Counted from the first letter of the stretch, positions 17,335 to 26,987 are shown. The stretch is DNA of 64,000 nucleotides from Vannielia sp. (GCF_029212645.1 NZ_JARGND010000013.1:1-64000); one strand, 5' to 3'. Numbers and translations: made by a program. Notes: generated by a model from the letters alone, not told the origin.

Positions 17335-19728
17335 ATGAAATTCACCCTGAGCTGGCTCAAGGAGCATCTGGAAACGGACGCTTCTCTTGATGAAATCCTC
17401 TACGCGCTCACTGATCTGGGCCTTGAAGTGGAAGGGGTTGAAGACCCTGCCGCGCGGCTTGGGGCCTTTACCATCGGCAAGGTGGTGGGTGCCGAGAAGC
17501 ACCCGGATGCCGACCGTTTGAAAGTGTGCCAGGTGGCCACGGCCTCGGGCGAGGTGCAGATCATTTGCGGTGCGCCGAACGCGCGGCAGGGGATCACGGT
17601 GGTGATCGCCCAGCCCGGCACCTATGTGCCCGGCATCGACACGACGATCCAGGTGGGCAAGATCCGCGGTATCGAGAGCCACGGCATGATGTGCTCGGAG
17701 CGCGAGATGGAGCTTTCGGAGGAGCATGACGGCATTATCGAGCTGCCCTCTGGTGAGGTGGGCGAGCGGTTTGTGGATTGGCTGGCGGCGCATGAGCCAA
17801 CCCGCGTTGACCCGGTGATCGAGATTGCCATCACGCCAAACCGCCCTGATGCGCTTGGGGTTCACGGGATTGCCCGCGATCTGGCCGCACGGGGCCTTGG
17901 CAAGCTGAAGCCGATCGCCCATGCCACGATCGAGGGCGGGTTTGAAAGCCCGGTGAAGGTGCATCTGGACGAGGCGGCCAAGGACGGCTGCCACGCCTTT
18001 CATGGGTACTACATTCGTGGTGTGAACAACGGCCCCAGCCCCGAGTGGCTGCAACGCAAGCTGCGGGCTGTTGGGCTGCGCCCGATCTCGGCGCTGGTCG
18101 ATATCACCAACTACTTCACCTATGACCGCAACCGCCCGTTGCATGTTTTTGATGCTGACAAGGTGTCTGGCGACCTCACCATCACCCGTGCCAAGGGCGG
18201 CGAGGAGCTGCTGGCGCTGGATGGCAAGACCTACACCATCCCCGAGGGCGTGCTGGTGTTTGCCGATGAAAACGGGGTGGAAAGCGTTGGCGGGATCATG
18301 GGGGGCGAAGAGTCGGGCTGCACGGAAGGCACTGTCAACGTGGTGCTTGAGGCGGCCTATTGGGACTTTGTGCAGATCGCCAATGCCGGGCGCGCGCTGA
18401 AGATCACCTCGGATGCGCGGTATCGCAACGAGCGCGGGATTGATCCGGGCTACAACCGCCAGGCGGCGGATGATGCGGCGGCGATGATCATCGAGCTGTG
18501 CGGCGGTGAGGCGAGCACGCTGATCGAGGCAGGAGAGCTGCCCGACACCGACCGCGCCTACAAGCTGCGCCCCAAGCGGATTGAAAGCCTTGTGGGGATG
18601 GAAATTCCGGAGGCCGCGCAGCGTGCGTCACTTGAGGCGCTGGGCTTTGTGCTGGAAGGTGACATGGCGCATGTGCCCTCGTGGCGCCCAGATGTGAAAG
18701 GCGAGGCTGATCTGGTGGAAGAGGTGGCGCGCATCGCCTCGCTCACCGGATTGGTGGGCCGTCCGATGGCGCGGGCGCAAGTTGGTGTGCCCAAGCCCAT
18801 TTTGACGCCACGCCAGCAGCGCGAACGCAGCGCACGGCGCACCATTGCCAGCCTCGGCTACAACGAATGCGTGACCTATAGCTTCATCGACGAGGCGACC
18901 GCGCAGATTTTTGGGGGCGGCACCGATGCCACCCGGCTGGAAAACCCGATTTCCAGTGAGATGAGCCATTTGCGCCCGGCGTTGCTGCCGGGGCTGTTGC
19001 AAGCGGCGGCGCGTAATCAGGCGCGGGGCGCAAGCGAGATGGCGCTGTTTGAGGTGGGCACGGCCTTTCATGGTGGTGAGCCGGGCGAGCAGCGTTTGCT
19101 GGCCACGGGCCTGCTGGTGGGCGCGACTGGCCCGCGTGACAGTTTTGGCAGCCGCCGCGAGGTGGATATCTATGACGCGAAGGGCGATTGCGAGGCGGTT
19201 TTGGCCGCACTCGGGGCCCCGGAGCGCTGCCAGATCCGGCGTGAGGCGGCGGGCTGGTGGCATCCGGGCCGCTCGGCGGTGATGGCGCTGGGCAAGAACG
19301 TTCTGGCGGTTTACGGCGAAATCCACCCGAAGGTGCTGCGCGAGATGGGCGTGAAAGGCCCGGCAGTTGGCTTTACGATCTGGCCTGATGCGGTGCCCGC
19401 CAAAAAGGCCAAGGGGGCCTCACGCGGGGCCGTCAAGCTGGCCGATCTTCAGGCGGTTGAGCGCGACTTTGCCTTTGTGGTGGGCGCGGATGTGGCGGCG
19501 CTGGACCTGATCAATGCCGCTCGCGGGGCCGATAAGGCGCTGATCGAGGATGTGCGGCTGTTTGATGAGTTCATCGGCGGCAGCCTTGGTGAGGGCAAGA
19601 AGAGCCTTGCGATCACCGTGCGCCTGCAACCCACCGACAAAACGCTCACCGACGAAGACATCGCGGGGGTTTCGGCGAAGGTGGTGGAAAAGGTGGCAAA
19701 GGCCACCGGCGGCGAGCTGCGCGGCTAA
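17335..19728 (+). CDS. pheT: Phenylalanine--tRNA ligase beta subunit
   Basis: The 797-residue PheT is full length. An N-terminal OB-fold tRNA-binding domain (about residues 40-150) contains VGAEKHPDADRLKVCQV. The B3/B4 editing region, B5 domain, catalytic-like core and C-terminal anticodon-binding FDX-ACB domain (VERDFAFVV to the end) follow. It pairs with PheS to charge tRNA-Phe and edits mischarged Tyr. ATG 17335 is chosen for the standard MKFTLSWLKEHL start; a TTG at 17317 is less likely. A strong terminator follows. Confidence 0.97.
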   Translation: MKFTLSWLKEHLETDASLDEILYALTDLGLEVEGVEDPAARLGAFTIGKVVGAEKHPDADRLKVCQVATASGEVQIICGAPNARQGITVVIAQPGTYVPGIDTTIQVGKIRGIESHGMMCSEREMELSEEHDGIIELPSGEVGERFVDWLAAHEPTRVDPVIEIAITPNRPDALGVHGIARDLAARGLGKLKPIAHATIEGGFESPVKVHLDEAAKDGCHAFHGYYIRGVNNGPSPEWLQRKLRAVGLRPISALVDITNYFTYDRNRPLHVFDADKVSGDLTITRAKGGEELLALDGKTYTIPEGVLVFADENGVESVGGIMGGEESGCTEGTVNVVLEAAYWDFVQIANAGRALKITSDARYRNERGIDPGYNRQAADDAAAMIIELCGGEASTLIEAGELPDTDRAYKLRPKRIESLVGMEIPEAAQRASLEALGFVLEGDMAHVPSWRPDVKGEADLVEEVARIASLTGLVGRPMARAQVGVPKPILTPRQQRERSARRTIASLGYNECVTYSFIDEATAQIFGGGTDATRLENPISSEMSHLRPALLPGLLQAAARNQARGASEMALFEVGTAFHGGEPGEQRLLATGLLVGATGPRDSFGSRREVDIYDAKGDCEAVLAALGAPERCQIRREAAGWWHPGRSAVMALGKNVLAVYGEIHPKVLREMGVKGPAVGFTIWPDAVPAKKAKGASRGAVKLADLQAVERDFAFVVGADVAALDLINAARGADKALIEDVRLFDEFIGGSLGEGKKSLAITVRLQPTDKTLTDEDIAGVSAKVVEKVAKATGGELRG

Positions 19729-19752
19729 AGCGCGGATTGCCTGCAAGATACG

Positions 19753-19796
19753 CGGGGCGCGGGAGGCTTATTGGCCGCCGCGCCCCGATTCTTTTT
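19753..19796 (+). terminator. Rho-independent terminator of pheT
   Basis: CGGGGCGCGG (19753-19762) pairs with CCGCGCCCCG (19778-19787), a 10-bp perfect stem, followed by ATTCTTTTT. It sits 25 bp after the pheT stop and just before the end of the convergent GST gene. Confidence 0.88.
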
Positions 19797-19805
19797 GCGG
19801 TGCGC

Positions 19806-20507
19806 TCAGCCCTCGCGAGGCGGCACGTTCAGCCCGGTCTGAACGGCGGGGCGGGCCTGAAACCGGGCAATATAGGCGGTGACGTTCTTGCAATCGGGCA
19901 AGCCAACGAGCTCTTCTGCGCCGTAAAATTCCAGCCCCATGAGCCATGGCACGATGGCCATATCGGCGATGGAATAATCCCCGGCGACCCAGTCTTTGCC
20001 TTCCAGAGCCCCATCAAGCACGGCGAGCAGGCGCTTGGCCTCCGCGATGAAACGCTCGCGGGGCAGCGGATCTTCGACCTTGGAGCTGGCGAACTTGACG
20101 AAAAACCCAAGCTGGCCGAGCATCGGCCCAAGGCCGCCCATTTGCCACATCAGCCATTGGTTGATGATGGCCCGCTCGCGGTTTGAGTTTCCGTAAAATT
20201 TCCCTGACTTTTCCGCGAGATAGATCAGGATTGCGCCGCTTTCCCACAGCGCCAGTGGCGCGCCATCGGGGCCATCGGGATCGATGATCGCGGGGATTTT
20301 ATTGTTGGGGTTGAGCGACAGAAACTCGGGGCTTTTCACATCGGCGTCCGATACGGTGACGCGGTGCGCCTCATAGGGGAGGCCCATTTCTTCCAATGCC
20401 ACGCCGACCTTGCGGCCATTGGGCGTGGGAAAGGAGAAAAGCTGAAGCTTGGCAGGGTCTTCCACCGGCCAGCGTTTGGTGACGAAAAAGTCTGAAAGGT
20501 CGGTCAT
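19806..20507 (-). CDS. Glutathione S-transferase family protein (YghU/YfcG-like)
   Basis: The 233-residue protein has an N-terminal thioredoxin-like domain with LFSFPTPNGRKVGVALEEMGLPYE and the cis-proline LNPNNKIPAI motif. An all-helical C-terminal domain contains DYSIADMAIVPWL. The TPNGRKV element is typical of the nu-class GSTs that act as disulfide-bond oxidoreductases. ATG 20507 is chosen; the longer frame to 20558 adds an unlike extension. It is divergent from mscL, 148 bp apart. Confidence 0.88.
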   Translation of the reverse strand: MTDLSDFFVTKRWPVEDPAKLQLFSFPTPNGRKVGVALEEMGLPYEAHRVTVSDADVKSPEFLSLNPNNKIPAIIDPDGPDGAPLALWESGAILIYLAEKSGKFYGNSNRERAIINQWLMWQMGGLGPMLGQLGFFVKFASSKVEDPLPRERFIAEAKRLLAVLDGALEGKDWVAGDYSIADMAIVPWLMGLEFYGAEELVGLPDCKNVTAYIARFQARPAVQTGLNVPPREG

Positions 20508-20655
20508 GTAGAGGTGTTCCTTATTTACTGGTTGCCGCGAAGGTAACTCGTTTCGCACCTAAAAAGACCCTGTGTCATAGAACAAGCCCTGTTACACAAT
20601 ACACGTTGACTATGGGGGCGCCGTTGTGGCGCTCGTGGCAAAAGGGGGCTGTTTG

Positions 20656-21087
20656 ATGTTCAGCGAATTTAAGGATTTTATTGCTAAGGGCAATGTCATG
20701 GACATGGCTGTTGGTATCATCATCGGTGCGGCGTTCACGGCGATTGTTTCGTCGCTGGTGGCCGATCTGATCAACCCGATTATCGGTCTTTTCACCGGCG
20801 GTCTGGATTTCACCAACAACTACGTGGTTCTTGCAGGTACCGTGCCTGAGGGCGCATCGCTGGAAGCGGCTCGTGAAGCTGGCGCCAGCGTTTTTGCGTG
20901 GGGCTCCTTCGTGATGGCTGTGATCAACTTCCTGATCATCGCCTTCGTGGTGTTCATGCTGGTGCGCTACGTCAATAAGGTGAAGGCTGCGGCAGAGAAG
21001 CCCGAAGAGGTTGCACCCGAAGTTGAAAGCGGCCCCAGCGAGCTGGACGTGCTGCTGGAGATCCGGGACTCGCTCAAGAAAGCTTGA
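20656..21087 (+). CDS. mscL: Large-conductance mechanosensitive channel
   Basis: This 143-residue inner-membrane channel opens under tension to release osmolytes on hypo-osmotic shock. The sequence has the conserved [27 protein letters not shown] first helix, a periplasmic loop and a second membrane helix ([17 protein letters not shown]), then a C-terminal charged helix. AAAGGGGG precedes ATG 20656. A terminator follows. Confidence 0.97.
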   Translation: MFSEFKDFIAKGNVMDMAVGIIIGAAFTAIVSSLVADLINPIIGLFTGGLDFTNNYVVLAGTVPEGASLEAAREAGASVFAWGSFVMAVINFLIIAFVVFMLVRYVNKVKAAAEKPEEVAPEVESGPSELDVLLEIRDSLKKA

Positions 21088-21125
21088 ACCCGATCGTGGG
21101 GCTGCCCCACACCAGGAAGATCGGA

Positions 21126-21157
21126 AAGGCGCGCCTCAACTGGCGGGCCTTTTCTTT
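21126..21157 (+). terminator. Rho-independent terminator of mscL
   Basis: AAGGCGCGCC (21126-21135) pairs with GGCGGGCCTT (21142-21151), one mismatch in the stem, followed by TTCTTTT. It lies 38 bp after the mscL stop. Confidence 0.8.
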
Positions 21158-21216
21158 TGCGGTGAAGATACGCGATAGTTGCGCCGATCCAGCGGGGATT
21201 GGCGGGAGGATTGTGC

Positions 21217-21681
21217 GTGCAGCCTGAGATTGACGAGACAGATCGCCGGATTTTGGCCGCCTTGCAACGGCGCGGCCGGATGACCAATGCCGAGCTGGCC
21301 GAGGCGGTGCATCTGTCCTCATCGGCCTGCCATCGGCGGGTGCAGCGGCTGGAGAAGGCCGGGGTGATCCGCGATTATGTGGCTCTGGTGGACCCGCGCA
21401 AGCTGGGGCTGGCGACCACGGTTTTTGTGGAAATCAAGCTTTCGGGGCAGACAGACGAGGTGCTCGACGCCTTTGAAAAGGCGGTGGCGCGGGTGCCTGC
21501 GGTGTTGGAATGCCACCTGCTGGGCGGCACGGCGGATTACCTGTTGAAGGTGGTGGCCGAGGACACCGAGGATTTTGCCGGTATCCATCGCCAGTATCTC
21601 GCGCGGCTGCCCGGTGTGCAGCAAATGCAGAGTTCATTTGCGCTGAGGACGGTGTTCAAGACGACGGCTTTGCCAACCTGA
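21217..21681 (+). CDS. Lrp/AsnC family transcriptional regulator
   Basis: The 154-residue protein has an N-terminal AsnC-type helix-turn-helix (MTNAELAEAVHLSSSACHRRVQRLEKAGVI, residues about 20-50) and a C-terminal RAM effector domain (VLECHLLGGTADYLLKV). GTG 21217 is placed 7-8 bases after GGGAGGA. It may regulate amino acid metabolism, but no neighbouring target is evident: the next gene is a membrane protein 111 bp downstream. Confidence 0.92.
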   Translation: MQPEIDETDRRILAALQRRGRMTNAELAEAVHLSSSACHRRVQRLEKAGVIRDYVALVDPRKLGLATTVFVEIKLSGQTDEVLDAFEKAVARVPAVLECHLLGGTADYLLKVVAEDTEDFAGIHRQYLARLPGVQQMQSSFALRTVFKTTALPT

Positions 21682-21792
21682 GCAAGGGTGAATTGTCATC
21701 AGTTGACACCCTGTTTCCCACCCGCTGCCACAATCCCGGCATGGTTTCGTGGCACTCCGGTCAACAATCAGGGGCAGTGCAGGTGTGCTGAG

Positions 21793-22992
21793 ATGGGCAA
21801 AAAGAACGGTTTTTCAACAGGTTTGACGGTGGTGTTCACGCTGGCTTCGCTGGCGGCTTTTGGGCTGGCCGGGCTTGTGGCGTTTCAGCAGGGGACGGGG
21901 CGTATTCTGGTGCCTGCGGTGGCCAGTTTCGGTGGTTCCGATCTTGGGCCGGTACAGCCGGAGGTGGTTGCGATTGAGCGCTTCGCCCCCGAGCGTGACA
22001 TTGCCAAAGGTGGCGAGGTGCAGGTTCAGGGCCAACTTGATGCCTCAATGCAGTTTGATTTGATGGTGCCGGTTGAGGGCGGGAACGATGTGGCGGTGAT
22101 GCTGCCGGTGTATCCCGCTGGCGCAACGGATGTGACCGGGCCAGCGGCGGGCATTTTGCTTTATCGGCAGGGCCTTAACGGCCCCGGCCTTGGTGACGGC
22201 GAGATTGATACCTTGCTCGCGGGCCATATCGCGGACGGCACGGTTGGGCCAGTTATGGATATTGCGGGCCGTATCAGCGACATGGGCGCTTTTGAAGCGA
22301 CGTTGCGCGAAACTTTTGCCGAGAATGGCCGCCTGCTTGGCGATGCGCCTGTTATCATTGCGCCCTTCCGCGCCGGGCGTGCGGCCGTGGCCGGGCCGCT
22401 TGGCCCCTGGGCGCAGGTGGCGGCCTTGGGCTTTGCCGGTTTGGTGCTGATGAACCTTGGGATGATCCTGAACGCGCGGCGGCGAAATGCGCGGCTGCGC
22501 GGTAGTGGTGCGGCTAATGGCGATGCGCCCGAAGCTGTGTTGGCCGATCAGGCGGAAGAGGGCGAGGCAAGCTGGGATGATCTTGATCCCGACACTGACC
22601 TCGTGCGCATTGCGGCCTACAGCCCCGAAATGGCCGATGGGTCTTCGGGGGCGCAGGTGATGCGCGAGGTGCTGGCGCTTGGGCGGCGCTCCGATGAAAC
22701 GGGTGTTTATGCGGCGAACCGGGACGGGATTGATGACTTTGCCAAGATGGAAAGTGGCGGGCTGAAGCGTGCGCTGCCGGGGCGGGGTGTTTCGGAAAAG
22801 ATCGCCGGGCCGAAAGCGGTGAAACAGGAAAGCCCGCTGGCCGCCCGCCAGGATGCCGAAGTGGCCGCAGACATCATGGCCGCTGTGCGCAAAGAGGTGA
22901 CGCAGCAGGTGCCGGTGAGCATGAAGCCTGCGGCGGATAATTCAGATGCGCTCTTTGCCCGTGTGAATGCCGCGATTGGCGGTGCCAGCTAA
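21793..22992 (+). CDS. Bitopic membrane protein of unknown function
   Basis: The 399-residue protein has a membrane segment near residues 10-32, an extracytoplasmic domain to about residue 190, a second segment (WAQVAALGFAGLVLMNLGMIL) and a long acidic, low-complexity cytoplasmic tail. ATG 21793 gives a short basic MGKKNG start. I do not recognise the family. It is convergent with mipZ, its only near neighbour. A role at the cell envelope is plausible but unproven. Confidence 0.7.
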   Translation: MGKKNGFSTGLTVVFTLASLAAFGLAGLVAFQQGTGRILVPAVASFGGSDLGPVQPEVVAIERFAPERDIAKGGEVQVQGQLDASMQFDLMVPVEGGNDVAVMLPVYPAGATDVTGPAAGILLYRQGLNGPGLGDGEIDTLLAGHIADGTVGPVMDIAGRISDMGAFEATLRETFAENGRLLGDAPVIIAPFRAGRAAVAGPLGPWAQVAALGFAGLVLMNLGMILNARRRNARLRGSGAANGDAPEAVLADQAEEGEASWDDLDPDTDLVRIAAYSPEMADGSSGAQVMREVLALGRRSDETGVYAANRDGIDDFAKMESGGLKRALPGRGVSEKIAGPKAVKQESPLAARQDAEVAADIMAAVRKEVTQQVPVSMKPAADNSDALFARVNAAIGGAS

Positions 22993-23015
22993 ATCGGGGC
23001 GCGGGCGGCCGGGCC

Positions 23016-23825
23016 TTAGAAATCTGCGGTGACGCCGGGGAGGCGCAGGGTTGTGATGAGATCGCGCAACTCCTGCCGGGCGGCGACGTTGGAAATGTTG
23101 AGCCGCTCAACCCCCACATCCCCAAGGTCGAGCAGGGTGAGGCCGCGCGGGAACAGCTCGCGGAAGATCACCCGCTCGGAAAAGCCGGGTGCGGCGCGAA
23201 AGCCGATGCGGCGCGAAAGCTTGTTGAGTGCGTCGCCCATTTTCTTTTTGTTGTGCATTGCCTGCGCGCCAAGACGGTTGCGCACCACCAGCCAATCAAT
23301 CGGCTTAAGGCCCGCCTGAGCGCGGACCTGGCGGGCGTTCCAGACCATTTCGGAATAAACCGAAGGGCCCATGATCTTGCCCGTGGTCGGATCAATCCGC
23401 GCCAATAGATCAAAGTCAACAAAGCTGTCGTTGAGCGGGGTCACAAGTGTGTCGGCCAGTGAATGGGCGACCTGGCTGAGGCGGGTGTGCGAGCCGGGAC
23501 AGTCGATCAGGATGAAATCCTTTTCGGCCTCCAGCCCGGCGACCGCCGCCGAAAGCCTGCGGTCAAAGATGTTTTCACCCTCGGCCAGTTGCCCCGGCTC
23601 AACCTGCGGCAAATCACGGTATTCCGGGCTGGCGAGCGTCAGGCCGTTGGCCTGCGCAAACACCCGGCGGTTATCGAGGTAGCGCGCAAGGCTTTGCTGG
23701 CGCAGGTCCAGATCGAGCGCACCCACCTTCCACCCCATCCGCGCCAGTGCGGTGGAAATATGCATGGAGGTGGTCGATTTGCCCGACCCGCCCTTTTCGT
23801 TGCCCACAACGATGATATGCGCCAT
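23016..23825 (-). CDS. mipZ: MipZ-type division plane positioning ATPase
   Basis: The 269-residue ParA-family ATPase has the deviant Walker A KGGSGKST at residues 11-18 with both lysines, and the Walker B LIDCPG. The overall sequence, including TLVTPLNDSFVDFDLLARIDP, matches MipZ, the alphaproteobacterial protein that forms polar gradients and restricts FtsZ assembly to mid-cell. ATG 23825 is used because the MAHIIVVGNEKGGSGK start is the family norm. It is convergent with the membrane protein to its left. Confidence 0.93.
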   Translation of the reverse strand: MAHIIVVGNEKGGSGKSTTSMHISTALARMGWKVGALDLDLRQQSLARYLDNRRVFAQANGLTLASPEYRDLPQVEPGQLAEGENIFDRRLSAAVAGLEAEKDFILIDCPGSHTRLSQVAHSLADTLVTPLNDSFVDFDLLARIDPTTGKIMGPSVYSEMVWNARQVRAQAGLKPIDWLVVRNRLGAQAMHNKKKMGDALNKLSRRIGFRAAPGFSERVIFRELFPRGLTLLDLGDVGVERLNISNVAARQELRDLITTLRLPGVTADF

Positions 23826-24404
23826 GGCCCTTGCCCTTCTGGCGGCGATATTTCGCCCGCCTCTGCCCTGTTCTTGTTTGGCGCACACTATATGTTGCGT
23901 CGTCGCAGGTGGGAAGGTGGCACGGGGTATTTTCAGGAGATTTGTCAGGCCAGGTGTCGGGGCGCGCAGGGTGTAAAACGGGTGAACCTGCCGGAACGCA
24001 CGACCGATAGTTCTATTGCAGAGAATATTGCCTAAGCGGCCATCGTGGTGATTGCGATCAAGCGCACATCCCTCACCAAGGGCCGCGGCACCGAGGGCGG
24101 CTGGGCGGTGAAGCCCGAAGCCCCGATCGAGGACATGGATTGGGAGCCTTACCGCACCTCGGGCGGGCCGTGATTGCCCAATGCAGATTGATCCGGCCGC
24201 GTTAGCCCGCTGAGGGCTTCAAGCCACAATCCGCCGCTTTTGAGCGCGCGTCGTGCCTGCACACACGCGAACGTGTTGGCTTTTGCCTTTTAGTCTATGT
24301 ATTGTCAGCGTCATAAGGCCGCCGCAGAGCGGTTACATTCGAGCGGGCCTCCGGACCATGGGATTGGGGGCGACACCTATATAGAGGCGGTTCAGGACAG
24401 GCTT
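23826..24404. other. Intergenic region between mipZ and tolQ
   Basis: Apart from the 42-codon frame at 24045-24173, no gene is evident in this 579-bp divergent region. It must hold the mipZ and tolQ promoters; I see no strong -35/-10 pair or operator that I can support. Confidence 0.4.
24045..24173 (+). CDS. Possible small protein or gene remnant
   Basis: A GTG-initiated frame encodes 42 residues (VVIAIKRTSLTKGRGTEGG, then AVKPEAPIEDMDWEPYRTSGGP). Third codon positions are strongly G/C, as in the genes around it, but there is no ribosome-binding site and the in-frame stop upstream is only 9 bases away. It could be a real short gene, or the tail of a decayed longer one. The family is not recognised. 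Confidence 0.35.
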   Translation: MVIAIKRTSLTKGRGTEGGWAVKPEAPIEDMDWEPYRTSGGP

Positions 24405-25100
24405 ATGGGCTCCGAGACAGTTGCAATAGCGCAGGAGATCGACTTCTCCCTGCTGGCGCTTTTCATGCGCGCTACATTCACCGTAAAACTCGTGATGGTC
24501 TTGCTGATCGTTGCGTCCTTCTGGTCATGGTCGATCATCGTGCGCAAGCTGTTGATGTACCGCGCCCGGCGCTCCGAGGCGGGCAGCTTTGACCGCGCCT
24601 TCTGGTCAGGCGAGCCGCTGGACGAGCTTTTTGACCAGATCGGCGCAGAGCCAAAGGGCGCGAGCCAGAAGATCTTTGCCGCCGGGATGATCGAATGGCG
24701 GCGCTCGCACCGCGAAGATGGGGCGCTGATTGCAGGCGCGCAGGCGCGGATTGACCGCTCGATGGATGTGGCGATTGCCAAGGAAACCGAGCAGCTCAAC
24801 TGGGGCCTGCCGTTTTTGGCCACGGTCGGCTCGACAGCGCCGTTCATTGGCCTGTTTGGCACGGTTTGGGGCATCAAGAATGCCTTTGAGGAAATCGCCA
24901 TCAGCAAATCGACCGACCTTGCGGTGGTTGCCCCCGGCATTGCCGAGGCGCTGCTGGCCACCGGGCTGGGCCTGCTGGCGGCCATTCCGGCGGTGATCTT
25001 TTACAACAAGCTTTCAAGTGACAGCGACCGGATCGTTGGCAATTACGAGAGCTTTGCCGATGAATTCGCGACCATCCTTTCGCGCCAGTTGGATAGCTGA
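24405..25100 (+). CDS. tolQ: Tol-Pal system protein TolQ
   Basis: The 231-residue ExbB/MotA-type proton channel subunit has three membrane helices, at about residues 25-45, 140-165 (TVGSTAPFIGLFGTVWGIKNAF) and 180-205. With TolR it converts proton-motive force into movement of TolA for outer-membrane constriction at division. AGGACAGG lies just before ATG 24405. tolR begins 3 bp after its stop, in the usual operon order. Confidence 0.96.
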   Translation: MGSETVAIAQEIDFSLLALFMRATFTVKLVMVLLIVASFWSWSIIVRKLLMYRARRSEAGSFDRAFWSGEPLDELFDQIGAEPKGASQKIFAAGMIEWRRSHREDGALIAGAQARIDRSMDVAIAKETEQLNWGLPFLATVGSTAPFIGLFGTVWGIKNAFEEIAISKSTDLAVVAPGIAEALLATGLGLLAAIPAVIFYNKLSSDSDRIVGNYESFADEFATILSRQLDS

Positions 25101-25103
25101 GCC

Positions 25104-25580
25104 ATGGGTGCGGGTGTTATCAACACGGGCGGCGGCAACCGCAAGCGGCGCAGCCGTGGGCGGGGCCGGGCGGCTGCGATGAGCGAAATCAACGTCACAC
25201 CTTTTGTGGATGTGATGCTGGTGCTTCTGATCATCTTTATGGTGGCTGCTCCCTTGCTGACGGTGGGGGTGCCGGTGGAACTGCCAAAAACCGCCGCCGA
25301 GGCGCTGCCTTCGGTGGAAGAAGAGCCGCTGACCGTGACCATCACGGCGGCGGGTGAGGTGCTGATCCAGACCACGCCAGTTGACGAGGCCACGCTGATC
25401 ACCCGCCTGCGCTCGATTGCGGCAGAGCGGGAGAGTGACAAGGTGTTTTTGCGCGCCGATGGGGCCATTCCCTATGAGCGCGTGATGCGGGTCATGGGGG
25501 CGCTCAACGCGGGCGGGTTCTCGAATATCGGCTTGGTGACAGACACCGGCGGCCCGGCGCTTGACGGGTCGGACGGTTAG
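25104..25580 (+). CDS. tolR: Tol-Pal system protein TolR
   Basis: The 158-residue ExbD/TolR protein has one membrane helix carrying the essential proton-path aspartate in NVTPFVDVMLVLLIIFMV (about residues 32-49), then a periplasmic domain. An unusual N-terminal cytoplasmic stretch is Gly/Arg-rich. It forms the stator with TolQ. It is tightly spaced between tolQ and tolA. Confidence 0.96.
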   Translation: MGAGVINTGGGNRKRRSRGRGRAAAMSEINVTPFVDVMLVLLIIFMVAAPLLTVGVPVELPKTAAEALPSVEEEPLTVTITAAGEVLIQTTPVDEATLITRLRSIAAERESDKVFLRADGAIPYERVMRVMGALNAGGFSNIGLVTDTGGPALDGSDG

Positions 25581-25595
25581 GGCAGGGCGGGCATC

Positions 25596-26759
25596 ATGCC
25601 GGGCAACCTTGACACAGGCACCATCGTTTCGGGCGTAGGCCATATTGGCCTGATCGGCTGGGTGATGATTGGCGGCTGGCTGGACTGGTCCACGCCAGAG
25701 CCGGTTGTGACCAATGTGTCGATGATATCGGGTGAGGAATATGCCGCGCTGGTGGCCAATGCGCCCACGCCGGATGGGGTGCTGAACCCCGGTGAGCAAA
25801 CCCCTGATGCGCCTGATGTGCCAGAGCAGGCGGAAACGCCGGAACCAACCGCGCCGGAGACCCCGCCAGAGCAGCCCGCGCCGCCGGCCCCGGTAGAGCA
25901 GGCGCAGCCAGAAACACCGCCGGAGCCGGATACATCGCCTGCGCCAGAGCCGGAGGTGGCACAGGAAACGCCGCCCCCCCCGCCCACGCCCGCAACCGAT
26001 GAGCCCAGAGGCGCGGCGCTGGTGCTCGACACCTCAAAGCGCCCAAAAGAGCGCCCGGCCAATCGTGTGGCGCCCACCCCGGTGGCCCCGCCCGAGCCTG
26101 ACGCAACGGTTGACACCGAGGCGACCGAGGCGGCCGAGGCCCTGCCCGCAGAGGAGCAGGTGACAGAGGCCGAGGAGCAAGAGCAGGCGGCACCGGAGGC
26201 CGCCGCCAGCGAGATCGTGACCGAGGCCGAGGAGGAGGAAACGGGTGGTGAGGTTGTGGCCGCGCTCGCCCCAACCGGCTCACCACGCCCGCCAAAGCGC
26301 CCGGCCCGCCGGGCCACATCCGCAGAGGTGACGGATGCCGCGGCAGAGGCGGCGGCGCAATCGGCCAGTGACAGCAGCAATTCGGGCACCAGCAGCAGCG
26401 ACAGCGCCTCGCGCCCCACACCCTCGCGCGGCGGCCCGCCGATGACCGCAGGCGAGAAAGATGCGCTGAGAGTGAGTGTGCAGCAGTGTTGGAACGTTGG
26501 CAGCCTGTCAAGCGATGCGCTGCGGGTGACGGTAACGGTGGCCGTTTCGATGAACGAGAATGGCAAGCCAGATAACGCAAGCATCCGCATGGTGGGCAGC
26601 GAAGGCGGCGCGGACGGGGCCGTTAAGCAGGCGTTTGAAGCGGCCCGCCGGGCGATCATCCGGTGTGGTGCCAGGGGCTTTCCGCTGCCGGCAGAGAAAT
26701 ATGGCGAATGGGCAGAGATCGAGATGGTCTTCAACCCCGAGAAGATGAGGATCAAGTGA
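25596..26759 (+). CDS. tolA: Tol-Pal system protein TolA
   Basis: The 387-residue protein has an N-terminal membrane anchor (HIGLIGWVMIGGWL). Residues 60-270 form a long spacer rich in Pro, Glu and Ala, where E. coli TolA has a helical rod. The C-terminal globular domain (LRVSVQQCWNVGSLSSDAL, then FEAARRAIIRCG) resembles TolA/TonB C-terminal domains. It spans the periplasm to contact TolB and Pal. Identification leans on position between tolR and tolB as well as on the C-terminal domain. Confidence 0.9.
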   Translation: MPGNLDTGTIVSGVGHIGLIGWVMIGGWLDWSTPEPVVTNVSMISGEEYAALVANAPTPDGVLNPGEQTPDAPDVPEQAETPEPTAPETPPEQPAPPAPVEQAQPETPPEPDTSPAPEPEVAQETPPPPPTPATDEPRGAALVLDTSKRPKERPANRVAPTPVAPPEPDATVDTEATEAAEALPAEEQVTEAEEQEQAAPEAAASEIVTEAEEEETGGEVVAALAPTGSPRPPKRPARRATSAEVTDAAAEAAAQSASDSSNSGTSSSDSASRPTPSRGGPPMTAGEKDALRVSVQQCWNVGSLSSDALRVTVTVAVSMNENGKPDNASIRMVGSEGGADGAVKQAFEAARRAIIRCGARGFPLPAEKYGEWAEIEMVFNPEKMRIK

Positions 26760-26987
26760 GGATGCGGGCCATGAATGTTGCGCAGCGCGCCCACTTGGGA
26801 GAGCGCCTTGGAGGGCAATCCGGGCCTCACAGGGCCTTGATGCGCTTTGAGATGACATTCGACCCGGGTGGGGGAATCGTGTCATGAAACAGAGAGACCA
26901 GGCTGCGACAAGGCGGGTTCATGCCGATGCGGCGTGCCTTGGAAATAAGGGCTTCAACGCAGGGCAAATGCGATGAAAGAGGGCGGT

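Noticed and set aside
25860-26420. Repeats within tolA taken as a tandem repeat locus
   Set aside because: The repetition is a Pro/Glu/Ala-rich protein linker without a fixed unit, normal for TolA.
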